Positions 1 through 8,458 of a stretch of 64,000 nt of DNA are shown one piece after another. The DNA is from Paracoccaceae bacterium. GTDB lineage: Bacteria > Pseudomonadota > Alphaproteobacteria > Rhodobacterales > Rhodobacteraceae. Under the pieces are notes generated by a model. The model saw nothing but the letters and a program-made list of their open reading frames with translations. It was not told the DNA's origin and searched no databases. Position 1 is the stretch's first letter. Each line of letters begins with the position of its first letter. The translations under genes were made by a program, and so were the position numbers. The stretch is taken from NCBI GenBank assembly GCA_024304985.1, contig JAMWZC010000002.1, positions 124,001 to 188,000 on the forward strand. Reading direction: 5' to 3'.

Positions 1-548
1 AGAATATCTATGACAAGCGCGTCGATCCGGTGCAGTTGCGTGCCAAGGTGGGCATGGTGTTCCAGAAGCCGAACCCGTTCCCCAAGTCGATCTATGACAA
101 TGTATCCTACGGCCCCAAGATCCACGGGCTGACACGCTCCAAAACGGAACTGGATCAGGTCGTCGAAGAAAGCTTGCGAAAAGCCGCATTGTGGAACGAG
201 GTCAAGGATCGTCTGAACGAGGCGGGCACCGGCCTGTCGGGTGGTCAGCAACAGCGACTTTGTATCGCGCGGGCTATCGCCACCTCGCCCGAGGTGCTGC
301 TGATGGACGAGCCCTGCTCGGCTCTCGATCCCATCGCCACCGCGCAAGTCGAAGAACTGATCGACGAACTGCGGGCCAGCTTCTCGGTCGTGATTGTCAC
401 CCACTCGATGCAGCAGGCTGCCCGGGTCAGCCAGAAGACAGCCTTTTTCCATCTGGGCAGTCTGGTGGAATATGGCGACACCAGCACAATTTTCACCAAC
501 CCGTCCGATCCGCGCACCGAAAGCTATATCACCGGCCGTATCGGCTGA
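1..548 (+). CDS. pstB: Phosphate ABC transporter ATP-binding protein PstB (5' end outside window)
   Basis: This is the C-terminal two thirds of the ATPase that powers the PstSCAB high-affinity phosphate importer at the inner membrane. The reading frame is open from the first bases of the window, so the start and the Walker A motif lie upstream. Visible parts are the PstB-typical stretch [12 protein letters not shown] with the Q-loop, the ABC signature [16 protein letters not shown], Walker [14 protein letters not shown] and the switch histidine in VTHSMQQA. It is followed after 53 bases by phoU and then phoB, the usual pst-phoU-phoB order. Family assignment is secure; only the truncation limits it. 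Confidence 0.97.
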   Translation, partial: NIYDKRVDPVQLRAKVGMVFQKPNPFPKSIYDNVSYGPKIHGLTRSKTELDQVVEESLRKAALWNEVKDRLNEAGTGLSGGQQQRLCIARAIATSPEVLLMDEPCSALDPIATAQVEELIDELRASFSVVIVTHSMQQAARVSQKTAFFHLGSLVEYGDTSTIFTNPSDPRTESYITGRIG

Positions 549-601
549 TCCCGAGATCACGCCCTGCGAGGGGCGATCCAGAGAACAGGAAGACTGATCC
601 C

Positions 602-1324
602 ATGTCCGACAGCACGCAACATATCGCCTCGGCCTTTGACCGCGACCTGGAAGGTATTCAGGGCCAGATCATCAAGATGGGCGGGCTGGTCGAGGCCGCG
701 ATCCTTGATGCCGCCCAATCGCTGGCTGATCGGGACGAGGAACTGGCCGAGAAGGTCCGCGCTGGCGACCGCGCCATTGATGAGCTGGAAGAGTTGATCA
801 ACGAAACCGCCGCCCGCGTGATTGCCTTGCGTGCGCCAACTGCGATAGACCTGCGCGTTGTGTTGTCGGTGATGAAGATCAGCGCCAACCTTGAACGCAT
901 CGGGGACTATGCGAAAAATATGGCCAAACGCACCTCGGTTCTGGTGCAGATGAGCCCGATCAACGGCAGTCACGCCGCCCTGCGCCGCATGGCCCGCGAG
1001 GTGCAGATGATGCTCAAGGACGCGCTGGACGCCTATATCCACCGTGATGCCGAGCTGGCACTTGACGTGATTCAGCGCGACCGCGACGTGGACCAGATGT
1101 ATAACGCCCTGTTCCGCGAGTTCCTGACCTTCATGATGGAAGACCCGCGCAATATCACGGCCTGCATGCATCTGCATTTCATCGCCAAGAACACCGAACG
1201 CATGGGGGACCATGTCACCTCGATTGCCGAGCAGGTCGTCTATCTGGTCACCGGCGACATGCCCGAGGATCAGAGACCCAAGGGGGACAATGTGTCCTTC
1301 ACCATGCCGGATGTGAAAGGCTGA
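602..1324 (+). CDS. phoU: Phosphate signalling protein PhoU
   Basis: PhoU is a cytoplasmic protein that links the Pst transporter to the PhoR/PhoB two-component system and damps the phosphate-starvation response when phosphate is plentiful. The 240-residue product has the normal length and two similar helical-bundle halves, each with a PhoU metal-binding-type segment (LERIGDYAKNMAKR near residue 100 and TERMGDHVTSIAEQ near residue 200). The ATG at 602 was chosen because the protein begins as PhoU proteins do; the same frame is open further upstream only as out-of-frame overlap with pstB. It lies between pstB and phoB and is presumably cotranscribed with them. Confidence 0.96.
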   Translation: MSDSTQHIASAFDRDLEGIQGQIIKMGGLVEAAILDAAQSLADRDEELAEKVRAGDRAIDELEELINETAARVIALRAPTAIDLRVVLSVMKISANLERIGDYAKNMAKRTSVLVQMSPINGSHAALRRMAREVQMMLKDALDAYIHRDAELALDVIQRDRDVDQMYNALFREFLTFMMEDPRNITACMHLHFIAKNTERMGDHVTSIAEQVVYLVTGDMPEDQRPKGDNVSFTMPDVKG

Positions 1325-1328
1325 AACG

Positions 1329-2018
1329 ATGGCCGCCGATCAACCCACCGTCCTGATCGTCGAAGACGAGCCTGCGCAACGCGAGGTTCTGGCCTATAAT
1401 CTTGAGGCGGAAGGTTTCCGGGTCAGCCGTGCCGAAAACGGAGAGGAAGCCTTGCTGCTGATCGCCGAGGAAGCGCCCGATCTGATCGTTCTGGACTGGA
1501 TGCTGCCCAATGTCTCGGGGATCGAGGTGTGCCGCCAATTGAAGATGCGGGCCGATACGCGCGGCGTGCCGGTCATCATGTTGTCGGCGCGGTCCGAAGA
1601 GGTGGACAAGGTTCGCGGACTGGAGACCGGTGCCGATGACTATGTCATCAAGCCCTATTCCGTTGTCGAACTGATGGCGCGGGTGCGTGCCCAGTTGCGC
1701 CGGACCCGTCCTTCAACGGTGGGAGGGCGGCTTGAATATGAAGACATCGTGCTGGACAGCGAAACCCACCGTGTCACACGGTCAGACAAGCCTCTGAAAC
1801 TGGGGCCGACCGAGTTTCGCCTGTTGTCCACATTCATGGAGAAACCAGGCAGGGTCTGGAGCCGCGAGCAGCTTCTGGACCGCGTCTGGGGACGAGACAT
1901 CTATGTCGATACGCGCACGGTTGATGTCCACATCGGACGGTTGCGCAAGGCCCTGACCATCCACGGCGGCACTGACCCGCTGCGCACCGTGCGCGGTGCG
2001 GGATATGCGCTGGGCTGA
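1329..2018 (+). CDS. phoB: Phosphate regulon response regulator PhoB
   Basis: An OmpR-family response regulator of 229 residues that activates phosphate-starvation genes when phosphorylated by PhoR. The receiver domain (about residues 5-120) shows the acidic pair E12/D13, phosphoacceptor D56 in VLDWMLP, S86 and K108 in VIKPY. The C-terminal winged helix (about 130-229) carries the PhoB-like LGPTEFRLL and DVHIGRLRKAL segments. It starts 4 bases after phoU. D56 followed by WMLP and the position after pstB-phoU separate PhoB from other OmpR-type regulators. A phoR gene is not in the window. The gene runs into the convergent gene at 2030 with only 11 bases between the stops. Confidence 0.95.
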   Translation: MAADQPTVLIVEDEPAQREVLAYNLEAEGFRVSRAENGEEALLLIAEEAPDLIVLDWMLPNVSGIEVCRQLKMRADTRGVPVIMLSARSEEVDKVRGLETGADDYVIKPYSVVELMARVRAQLRRTRPSTVGGRLEYEDIVLDSETHRVTRSDKPLKLGPTEFRLLSTFMEKPGRVWSREQLLDRVWGRDIYVDTRTVDVHIGRLRKALTIHGGTDPLRTVRGAGYALG

Positions 2019-2029
2019 CGGCGTCCTTG

Positions 2030-2791
2030 TCAGTTCGGCCAGAAAACCCGGTAGGACATCCAGAGCGCCATGACGATCATCATGATATTCTCGGTCAGCG
2101 AGACAAAGCCCAGCGGGACGTTGCTTGAACCACCGACGCAGGCGCATTTCAGGGATCTTTTGTCGATGTAGACGGCCTTGAATACAGATACTGCACCGAC
2201 CGTCCCGATGAACAACGCCACGGGTGCGGCAATCCAGATCAAAGCCCCTGCGATCATCAGGATACCGGCCAGCGCTTCTCCGAAGGGGTAGAGATAGGCA
2301 TAACGCACCCAGCGGCGCGCCAGCAGGTCATAGTTCAGAAACATGGTTGAGAACGCTTCGACATCTTGCAGTTTCTGAATGGCGAGGATGCACATGCTGA
2401 TGGAAATGAACCACTCGACCACGCGCATGTTGAAAACCGTGCCGAAAACAAACCAAGTAACTGCCAAGGCCATCAACGCGGCGACCAGAAAAATCGCAAT
2501 GACCGGCTCATAGGACGTGTCTTCGTCGGTCTTGACCGCTTTCCCGAAATATGCGCGCAGAGCGTCGTGGCCACCGATCCGGTCCGTGCCAATGAAGGTT
2601 TGCGGCGTTGTCTCGACATCATGCTTCTGCTTGAAAGCCTCGGTCTGCTCTCGCGTCTCAAGGTGATGATCCTCGACCGTGAAACCGTGCCGTTCAAGCA
2701 GATCCTTGGACTTGAGACCGAAGGGGCACAGATGATCAGGCATCACCATGCGGTAGAGTATGGCTGTTCGGTCGGAGTTCTGAGCGTTCAT
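2030..2791 (-). CDS. Glutaredoxin-MauE/DoxX-like membrane fusion protein
   Basis: A 253-residue protein that combines an N-terminal glutaredoxin fold (about residues 8-82) with a four-helix membrane domain of the MauE/DoxX type (about 96-250). The thioredoxin-like site is CPFG with a single cysteine (C22), so it is monothiol; TTPQTFIG supplies the cis-proline. The membrane part has the MauE-like motif KCACVGG...NVPLG with C216 and C218, followed by SLTEN. MauE-type proteins are known to supply reducing or oxidising equivalents for periplasmic disulfide chemistry, so a redox relay across the membrane is a reasonable inference. No amine dehydrogenase genes are nearby. It is followed on the same strand, upstream at 2822-3682, by a DUF305 protein, 30 bases away, and the two probably form an operon. 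Confidence 0.8.
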   Translation of the reverse strand: MNAQNSDRTAILYRMVMPDHLCPFGLKSKDLLERHGFTVEDHHLETREQTEAFKQKHDVETTPQTFIGTDRIGGHDALRAYFGKAVKTDEDTSYEPVIAIFLVAALMALAVTWFVFGTVFNMRVVEWFISISMCILAIQKLQDVEAFSTMFLNYDLLARRWVRYAYLYPFGEALAGILMIAGALIWIAAPVALFIGTVGAVSVFKAVYIDKRSLKCACVGGSSNVPLGFVSLTENIMMIVMALWMSYRVFWPN

Positions 2792-2821
2792 TCGTCTTCC
2801 TTTCAGGACAGCTTTTGCAGG

Positions 2822-3682
2822 TTATCCCGGCTTGCAGGCAAAGAAGCCGCGGTAGCCAACGCGCAAACCCTCCGCGAGGGTGAACACCAAATCGGCATTC
2901 TGGCGCCAGTCCGCCTCCTCGCCCAAAGGCTGAACTGCGACTGAAATACCATCGGAAGCAAACGCGGCCGCACCCGCCTGCGGATCATCTCCGGGGTCCA
3001 GACCGATAAGGACGCCGTTCAGCTTGATGGCGGCCGGGCCAGCCTTGTCGCCCCACAGGATCGGATCGGATTCGGGACTGCGATTGAATGTGCAGGATGC
3101 GCGGCTTGAAAGCACCTGTTGCGCCTCAGCCTCTGAAATCGGTGCAAGATCAAGTTGGCTGATCAACGTATTTGACAATGCGTCGGACAGGCTGCCGGGT
3201 TTGGCTTCCGGGTCCTCATAGACACTGTCGGTCACTTCACCAGTCACGGTTTGTCCGATGAGATAGCGCATTTCGGCGATCTCTCGGCGCTGCGCCTCAA
3301 TGATTTCGTCGGCCATCTTGCGCACACGCGCATCCGTGATTCCTGCCCGTTCCGATGTCATGACCGCAATGGAGTGATGCGGAATCATGGCCCGCATATA
3401 ACTTGCCCCCGAGACCGTGACCTGACTCCGCACAAACCAGAGAGTCGCGCCGAACAGGATGATCGCCGCCGCGAAGATCGCGATGTTCAGACCTTTGTTT
3501 TCGTACATGCCCAGCATAAAGGCCAGCATGATGACAGCCATGACTGCCCCCATCATGATCGCCATGTATGTTCTCGTCTCCGAGAAGAAGACGTGCTCCC
3601 ACGCGTAGGTGTTCAGATACATCAGCACGAACATCACGACAGTGGACGTGAAGATCATCAAACCGAAGCGGGCATAGGACAT
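2822..3682 (-). CDS. Membrane-anchored DUF305 protein with unknown C-terminal domain
   Basis: The 286-residue product has three predicted membrane segments at the N terminus (about residues 5-25, 40-60 and 66-86), followed by a DUF305 region recognised by SYMRAMIPHHSIAVM, with the paired histidines H102/H103, and by the ferritin-like helix EIIEAQRREIAEM. DUF305 proteins often sit near copper or other metal-resistance genes; the biochemical role is not established. Residues from about 165 to 286 (containing RASCTF and a C-terminal cysteine) do not match anything I recognise. It probably heads an operon with the glutaredoxin-MauE fusion at 2030-2791. A metal- or redox-stress role is inference from this pairing only. 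Confidence 0.7.
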   Translation of the reverse strand: MSYARFGLMIFTSTVVMFVLMYLNTYAWEHVFFSETRTYMAIMMGAVMAVIMLAFMLGMYENKGLNIAIFAAAIILFGATLWFVRSQVTVSGASYMRAMIPHHSIAVMTSERAGITDARVRKMADEIIEAQRREIAEMRYLIGQTVTGEVTDSVYEDPEAKPGSLSDALSNTLISQLDLAPISEAEAQQVLSSRASCTFNRSPESDPILWGDKAGPAAIKLNGVLIGLDPGDDPQAGAAAFASDGISVAVQPLGEEADWRQNADLVFTLAEGLRVGYRGFFACKPG

Positions 3683-3805
3683 GTCATCGTCCCTCCTTCG
3701 AGGCTATTCCAACACAGGACAAACGCCCTCCGCCGCCATGGGTTCCAAAGAGCCTGGACTATCGGTTGAATTCACATAAGCCCGGGGTCCATGCAGCACC
3801 CCAGG

Positions 3806-3842
3806 AAAAACAAAAGGCTCGGGCGTTTCTGCCCAAGCCTTT
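3806..3842 (-). terminator. Rho-independent terminator after tRNA-Lys
   Basis: On the minus strand the sequence just past the 3' end of tRNA-Lys forms a 12-bp stem with one mismatch (AAAGGCTTGGGC pairing with GCCCGAGCCTTT) around a six-base loop. A T-rich run (TTTTGTTTTT) follows. It is placed and oriented to end the tRNA transcript. Confidence 0.8.
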
Positions 3843-3850
3843 GAATTTAG

Positions 3851-3926
3851 TGGTGAGCCGTGCAGGATTCGAACCTGCGACCCACTGATTAAAAGTCAGT
3901 TGCTCTACCAACTGAGCTAACGGCCC
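3851..3926 (-). tRNA. tRNA-Lys (anticodon TTT)
   Basis: The minus strand folds into a standard 76-base tRNA with the CCA end encoded. The acceptor stem GGGCCGT pairs with ACGGCTC, with one G-U pair. The D arm contains AGCTCAGTTGGTAGAGC and the T arm contains GGTTCGAATCC. The anticodon stem ACTGA/TCAGT closes a seven-base loop, CTTTTAA, placing TTT at the anticodon and so specifying lysine. It stands alone, followed by its own terminator at 3806-3842. Confidence 0.97.
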
Positions 3927-4023
3927 ACTAGAGCGCGCTTCTAGAAAGACCGGGGCAGAGGGTCAACCCCGAAAATCCACCTTTTGCTGCGTCATACTGG
4001 ATAAACCCGCAGGGGCGGCGTAT

Positions 4024-4869
4024 ATGCGCGCCATGACACAGGAAAACCGGGCGGATCTGCCCTTCATGAAGATGCACGGTCTGGGCAACGACTTTGTCGT
4101 GCTGGATGCGCGTGCGCGCCAGTTTGATCTGTCAAAGGCTCTGATTGTCGCCATCGCGGACCGTCACCGCGGGATCGGCTTCGACCAGTTGGCTGTGATC
4201 ACCAGAACGGACAAGGGTGATGCGCATCTGGTCTTCTACAACGCGGATGGATCCACATCGGCGGCCTGTGGAAATGCCACACGCTGTATCGCCCGGTATC
4301 TGATGGACGAGTCTGGACGGACGGAACTGACATTGACCACGGACCGGGGCACCTTGCAGGCCGTCGATGCAGGCGGTGGGCTGACCGCGGTCAACATGGG
4401 CCAGCCGCAGTTGGATTGGGCCGAGATTCCCCTTGCCGGCCCAATGGATACTCTGAAGCTGCCGATCGAGGGTGCTCCTACTGCGACTGGGATGGGCAAT
4501 CCGCATTGCACTTTCTTTGTCGATGACGCCGAAGCGGTCGATCTGGCCGGGCGCGGTGCGCAGATGGAGCATCACCCGCTGTTCCCGCAGCGAACCAACG
4601 TCCAATTCGCAAGCATCATCAGTCCGGATCACCTGCGCATGCGCGTCTGGGAGCGCGGTGTTGGCGTGACGCTGGCCTCCGGCTCCTCCTCCTGCGCCAC
4701 AGCGGTGGCAGCGGCGCGCAGGGGCCTCACAGGGCGGCAAGTCACGATTACGCTTGACGGGGGCAGCTTGCAGGTTGACTGGCGCGACGACGGCGTCTGG
4801 ATGACCGGGACCACAATGCATGTCGCCTCAGGTCATTTCACGCAGGCCTTTCTGGAGAGCGCCAGATGA
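4024..4869 (+). CDS. dapF: Diaminopimelate epimerase DapF (second catalytic cysteine read as serine)
   Basis: DapF interconverts LL- and meso-diaminopimelate, the last step before lysine and a peptidoglycan building block. The 281-residue protein matches the family throughout: [13 protein letters not shown] at the N terminus, ACGNATRC with catalytic-type C82, [11 protein letters not shown] and the C-terminal WMTGTTMHV. The usual second catalytic motif ACGSGxC appears as ASGSSSC, so residue 219 is Ser (codon TCC at 4678-4680) where the family has the second catalytic Cys. A cysteine is present five residues later (C224). The start at 4024 was preferred to the ATG at 4033 because AGGGG sits about 9 bases upstream. 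The stop overlaps mtaB by four bases. Confidence 0.93.
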   Translation: MRAMTQENRADLPFMKMHGLGNDFVVLDARARQFDLSKALIVAIADRHRGIGFDQLAVITRTDKGDAHLVFYNADGSTSAACGNATRCIARYLMDESGRTELTLTTDRGTLQAVDAGGGLTAVNMGQPQLDWAEIPLAGPMDTLKLPIEGAPTATGMGNPHCTFFVDDAEAVDLAGRGAQMEHHPLFPQRTNVQFASIISPDHLRMRVWERGVGVTLASGSSSCATAVAAARRGLTGRQVTITLDGGSLQVDWRDDGVWMTGTTMHVASGHFTQAFLESAR

Positions 4870-6131
4870 CCCTGCAACCGCCGAAGTTCACTACGCTGGG
4901 CTGCCGGCTGAACGCCTATGAGACCGAGGCGATGAAGGAACTGGCGGCCGAAGCCGGACTGAATGGCGCGGTCGTGATCAATACCTGTGCCGTCACATCC
5001 GAGGCGGTGCGCAAGGCCCGGCAGGAAATCCGCCGCTTGCGTCGCGAAAACCCGGATGCACGTTTGATCGTGACCGGATGCGCCGCGCAGACCGAGCCTG
5101 AAACCTTCGCCGCGATGCCCGAGGTCGACCTCGTCATCGGCAATACCGAGAAGATGCAGCCCGAAACCTGGGCGCGTCTGTCGCCCGATTTCATCGGTCA
5201 GACAGAGCGCGTGCAGGTCGATGACATCATGAGCGTTACTGAGACGGCGGGGCATCTGATCGACGGATTCGGCACGCGGTCCCGCGCCTATGTTCAGGTG
5301 CAGAACGGCTGCGATCACCGCTGTACTTTCTGTATTATCCCGTTTGGACGCGGCAATTCCCGTTCGGTCCCCGCAGGCGTGGTGATTGATCAGATCAAGC
5401 GATTGGTGGATGCAGGCTATAACGAGGTGGTTCTGACAGGGGTGGACCTGACCAGTTGGGGCGCCGACCTGCCTGCAGCCCCCAAGCTTGGCGATCTGGT
5501 CATGCGCATCCTGCGTCTGGTGCCGGATCTGCCGCGTCTGCGGATCAGTTCCATCGATTCGATCGAGGTGGACGACAACCTGATGCAGGCCATCGCGACC
5601 GAACCCCGCCTGATGCCGCATCTGCATCTGTCGCTGCAACATGGCGACGATCTGATCCTCAAGCGGATGAAGCGGCGGCACCTGCGCGACGATGCAATCC
5701 GCTTCACCGAAGAGGCGCGTCGCCTGCGGCCCGACATGACCTTCGGGGCGGATATCATCGCGGGCTTCCCAACCGAAACCGAGGCTCATTTCCAGAACTC
5801 GCTGAAGCTGGTTTCGGAATGCAGTCTGACTTGGCTGCATGTCTTCCCCTATTCGCCACGGCCGGGCACGCCAGCCGCACGCATGCCGCAGGTCAAGGGG
5901 GATGCGATCAAGTCCCGCGCAGCCCGGCTGCGTGCGGCAGGGGAGGCGCGTGTTGAAGCGCATCTCGCTGAACAGATCGGCCGCAGCCATCATGTTCTGA
6001 TGGAAAACCCGCATATGGGCCGGACAGAACAGTTCACCGAGGTTACCTTTGTCACGCCTCAGCCAGAGGGACGGATCGTCACGGCTGCGATCACCGGCAC
6101 CAACGGCACGCAACTGACCGCGCAAACCTGA
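4866..6131 (+). CDS. mtaB: tRNA (t6A37) methylthiotransferase MtaB
   Basis: MtaB is a radical-SAM enzyme that converts t6A at position 37 of ANN-decoding tRNAs to ms2t6A. The 421-residue product has the N-terminal UPF0004 domain with its three cluster cysteines (TLGCRLN, NTCAVTS, VTGCAAQ), then the radical-SAM core with the C-x3-C-x2-C motif in [17 protein letters not shown] at about residue 150, and a C-terminal TRAM-like end. The short GCRLN N-terminal motif and the sequence around the SAM cluster point to MtaB rather than MiaB or RimO. It is translationally coupled to dapF by an ATGA overlap. The first repeat of the dispersed family begins a few bases after its stop. Confidence 0.93.
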   Translation: MTLQPPKFTTLGCRLNAYETEAMKELAAEAGLNGAVVINTCAVTSEAVRKARQEIRRLRRENPDARLIVTGCAAQTEPETFAAMPEVDLVIGNTEKMQPETWARLSPDFIGQTERVQVDDIMSVTETAGHLIDGFGTRSRAYVQVQNGCDHRCTFCIIPFGRGNSRSVPAGVVIDQIKRLVDAGYNEVVLTGVDLTSWGADLPAAPKLGDLVMRILRLVPDLPRLRISSIDSIEVDDNLMQAIATEPRLMPHLHLSLQHGDDLILKRMKRRHLRDDAIRFTEEARRLRPDMTFGADIIAGFPTETEAHFQNSLKLVSECSLTWLHVFPYSPRPGTPAARMPQVKGDAIKSRAARLRAAGEARVEAHLAEQIGRSHHVLMENPHMGRTEQFTEVTFVTPQPEGRIVTAAITGTNGTQLTAQT

Positions 6132-6137
6132 TCTGCC

Positions 6138-6208
6138 AATTCTTCTTGCGGCAGATATCCTCGGGGGAGTCGTCGAACAAAGTTCGACGACGGGGGCAGA
6201 CAGCCCCC
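6138..6208. repeat. Dispersed intergenic repeat, long composite copy
   Basis: The core TTCTTCTTGC followed by GATATCC matches six other intergenic places in the window. This copy continues into two perfect hairpins: GTCGTCGAAC (6169-6178) with GTTCGACGAC (6182-6191) around AAA, then GGGGGC (6192-6197) with GCCCCC (6203-6208). It fills the gap between mtaB and the GST gene. No run of T follows, so it does not look like a simple terminator. Confidence 0.75.
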
Positions 6209-6256
6209 CTGATGCCCGTTTACAGCCCCGTGCCGCGCCCCTAGTGTCGCGCCGGA

Positions 6257-6880
6257 ATGTCAGGGAGGACAATCATGCAACTCATCTCATCCGCGGCCTC
6301 GCCTTTCGTGCGCAAGGTTCATGTGGTCCTGCACGAAACCGGGCAGATTGCCGACGTCGAGGTTCTCGGCGTCAAGACGTCGCCTGTGGCCACGGCGGCA
6401 GAAGTGGCGGCGGCGAACCCGCTGGGCAAGATCCCGGCGCTTCTGCGCGACGATGCACCTGCGATTTATGACAGCCGGGTCATCACCCGGTTTCTGGATG
6501 CCCGCGCCGGCGGCAAGCTATATCCCGAAGCGCGGATCTGGGATGTTCTGACGCTGGAGGCCACGGCGGACGGGATCATGGAGGCTGCCGTTCTCATGAC
6601 CTACGAGCGGCGCATAAGGCCGCCCGAAATGGTCTTCGAGCCCTGGATCGAGGCACAGTGGGCCAAGGTGTCGCGCGCGCTCGACACCCTGAACGACCGC
6701 TGGATGAGCCATCTGGAAGGGCCGCTCTGTATGGGACAGCTCGCCGTGGGATGTGCTCTGGGCTATCTGGATTTCCGTCATGACGCTCGCCAATGGCGCA
6801 AGGATCGGGGCACGCTGGATGACTGGTATGCCGCATTCTCGCAGCGTCCCTCGATGGTTGCGACCGCGCCCACTGATTGA
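6257..6880 (+). CDS. Glutathione S-transferase family protein (YibF-like)
   Basis: A 207-residue cytosolic GST-fold protein. The N-terminal thioredoxin-like domain (about residues 1-78) starts SSAASPFVRKVHVVLHE, has the cis-proline in NPLGKIPALL, and binds the glutathione gamma-glutamyl group through DSRVITRFLD. The C-terminal helical domain (about 90-200) follows. The sequence style is that of the YibF-like group, whose substrates are unknown. ATG 6257 is preceded by AGGGAGGA. It is separated from mtaB by a 125-base gap containing a dispersed repeat, so it is probably transcribed separately. No substrate can be inferred from the neighbours. Confidence 0.85.
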   Translation: MSGRTIMQLISSAASPFVRKVHVVLHETGQIADVEVLGVKTSPVATAAEVAAANPLGKIPALLRDDAPAIYDSRVITRFLDARAGGKLYPEARIWDVLTLEATADGIMEAAVLMTYERRIRPPEMVFEPWIEAQWAKVSRALDTLNDRWMSHLEGPLCMGQLAVGCALGYLDFRHDARQWRKDRGTLDDWYAAFSQRPSMVATAPTD

Positions 6881-6908
6881 GCAAGTAGCTGCAATCCAGC
6901 CAGATACG

Positions 6909-6937
6909 AAAAGGCCCTGCGTAACATGCGCAGGGCC
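6909..6937 (-). terminator. Rho-independent terminator of the outer-membrane protein gene
   Basis: On the minus strand a perfect 9-bp stem, GGCCCTGCG (6929-6937) with CGCAGGGCC (6913-6921), is followed by TTTT. It lies 23 bases past the stop of the gene at 6960-7610. The opposite strand lacks a T run, so the terminator acts for the minus-strand gene. Confidence 0.85.
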
Positions 6938-6959
6938 CTTGCGATCTCGGGATGAATGG

Positions 6960-7610
6960 TCAGAAGCGGAAGGACAGACCCACATTCAGCGCGTTGCTGA
7001 TCAGTCTGGTATTCAGGGTGCCGCCACCCTCGAGATCGGCTTCATTGTCAGAGACCGTGAACTGATACTCGCCAAAAGCCGACCAGCGCGCGTTCAACTC
7101 ATAGGATGCGCCAGCCGTCAGGCGCAAAGCTGGGCCAGTATATTGGTATCCATACGTGCGGTTCCCGCCTTCGGTCACATCAACATGAGGAACCGCGATA
7201 CCAAGACCCGCGCCGACATAGGGTGAAAAACGGTCTGCCCAAAGCCCTGGCCACCGCTTGGCCACATTGGCCGTGACGATGTTATGCCCGTCTGTAAACT
7301 CCAGACGCGAAAACCCTGCCGGCATGTCGCCCAAGGGGGCATAGAACTTGGCATGGGTCACTTCGATCCCGTAACCGATGTTGTTGGGCTGCCACCACAT
7401 CGCGCGCACACCGTAGTAGGGGGGCATATCGAATGACTTGCCGTCCCACCCGATATTCTCGTCAAAGCTTGAGCCATCGGCCCGTGTTCCGCTGACACTG
7501 CTGTGTGGTCCGGTCTGCCACCCACCATAGACGCTGATCTCTGTTTCAGCCAGGGCCGGCAGAGCCGACATCGTCAATACTGCACAAGCGGCGAGGGTGC
7601 GGGTCAGCAT
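6960..7610 (-). CDS. Outer-membrane beta-barrel protein (possibly lipid A oxidase-like)
   Basis: The 216-residue product has a signal peptide (MLTRTLAACAVLTMSALPALA, cleavage after ALA near residue 21) and ends in the aromatic-rich GLSFRF typical of outer-membrane barrels inserted by BamA. Alternating hydrophobic and aromatic strands run throughout. The segment SFDMPPYYGVRAMWW and the following FTDGHNI remind me of alphaproteobacterial proteins annotated as lipid A oxidase (LpxQ-like); this is recollection of motif style and not a tested match. The gene stands alone with its own terminator. A general OmpA-like or OmpW-like porin is the alternative. Confidence 0.7.
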   Translation of the reverse strand: MLTRTLAACAVLTMSALPALAETEISVYGGWQTGPHSSVSGTRADGSSFDENIGWDGKSFDMPPYYGVRAMWWQPNNIGYGIEVTHAKFYAPLGDMPAGFSRLEFTDGHNIVTANVAKRWPGLWADRFSPYVGAGLGIAVPHVDVTEGGNRTYGYQYTGPALRLTAGASYELNARWSAFGEYQFTVSDNEADLEGGGTLNTRLISNALNVGLSFRF

Positions 7611-7885
7611 GAAGCTTGCCTTTCGAAATGTGGCCCAGCTCGCAAAGAAGCTGGTTCATGGCGTGTCAAACATTTTGGCGACACTATACACACCCGACCA
7701 TAGTCCAGCCGCCGGTGGACGACAATATCAGCGGTGATGTACCAAAGGTCGCAGTTTGCATCTGAGGGGCATTGTCCGCTGGACGAGTCGGGGTTGCCCC
7801 GCTACATACCCCCTCGGAATGGTTGCGCTTGTCGCGGCCGAGACCCGTATTTGGCCAGCTTCGGCCCAGGAATGGAGAAAACCTC

Positions 7886-8446
7886 GTGTCCCACGCAGAA
7901 GATCACGAAGGCACCCGCAGAGATTTCCTTTATTACGCCACCGCAGGCGCTGGTGCCGTGACCGCAGGTGCCGCCATCTGGCCGCTTGTGAACCAGATGA
8001 ACCCTTCGGCCGATGTTCAGGCGCTTGCTTCGATTCGCGTCGATGTTTCGGGTGTCGAACCCGGGACTCAATTGACGGTGAAGTGGCTGGGCAAGCCCGT
8101 GTTCATCCGTCGTCGGACCGAAACCGAGATCGAAGAAGCGCGCGCCGTGGAACTGAGCCAGCTTCCGGATCAGAACGCGCAGAACCGCAACGATATGACG
8201 CTGGACGCGTCGGACCAGAATCGCACACTGGACGAGGCGGGCGAATGGCTGGTCATGATCGGCGTCTGCACGCACCTGGGCTGCGTTCCCATGGGTGACG
8301 GTGCTGGCGATTTTGGCGGGTGGTTCTGCCCCTGCCACGGTTCCCACTACGACAGTGCAGGCCGTATCCGCCGCGGACCCGCACCTGAAAACCTGTGGAT
8401 CCCCGTCGCCGCCTTCGAAGACGAAACCACGATCAAGCTGGGTTAA
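7886..8446 (+). CDS. petA: Ubiquinol-cytochrome c reductase Rieske iron-sulfur subunit
   Basis: This subunit carries the [2Fe-2S] cluster of the bc1 complex and moves electrons from ubiquinol to cytochrome c1. The 186-residue protein starts with a twin-arginine signal anchor ([13 protein letters not shown]), has one membrane helix, and ends in the Rieske fold with CTHLGC (ligands C128, H130) and CPCHGS (ligands C148, H151); C133 and C150 form the expected disulfide. The start is GTG 7886, chosen because GGAG lies 8 bases upstream and the product then begins [14 protein letters not shown], like Rhodobacter Rieske proteins. Earlier starts in the same frame have no ribosome site. First gene of petABC. 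Confidence 0.97.
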   Translation: MSHAEDHEGTRRDFLYYATAGAGAVTAGAAIWPLVNQMNPSADVQALASIRVDVSGVEPGTQLTVKWLGKPVFIRRRTETEIEEARAVELSQLPDQNAQNRNDMTLDASDQNRTLDEAGEWLVMIGVCTHLGCVPMGDGAGDFGGWFCPCHGSHYDSAGRIRRGPAPENLWIPVAAFEDETTIKLG

Positions 8447-8458
8447 AGGAAACGCACC

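Noticed and set aside
4833-6272. A 479-codon minus-strand open frame across mtaB
   Set aside because: Antisense of mtaB; no family features.
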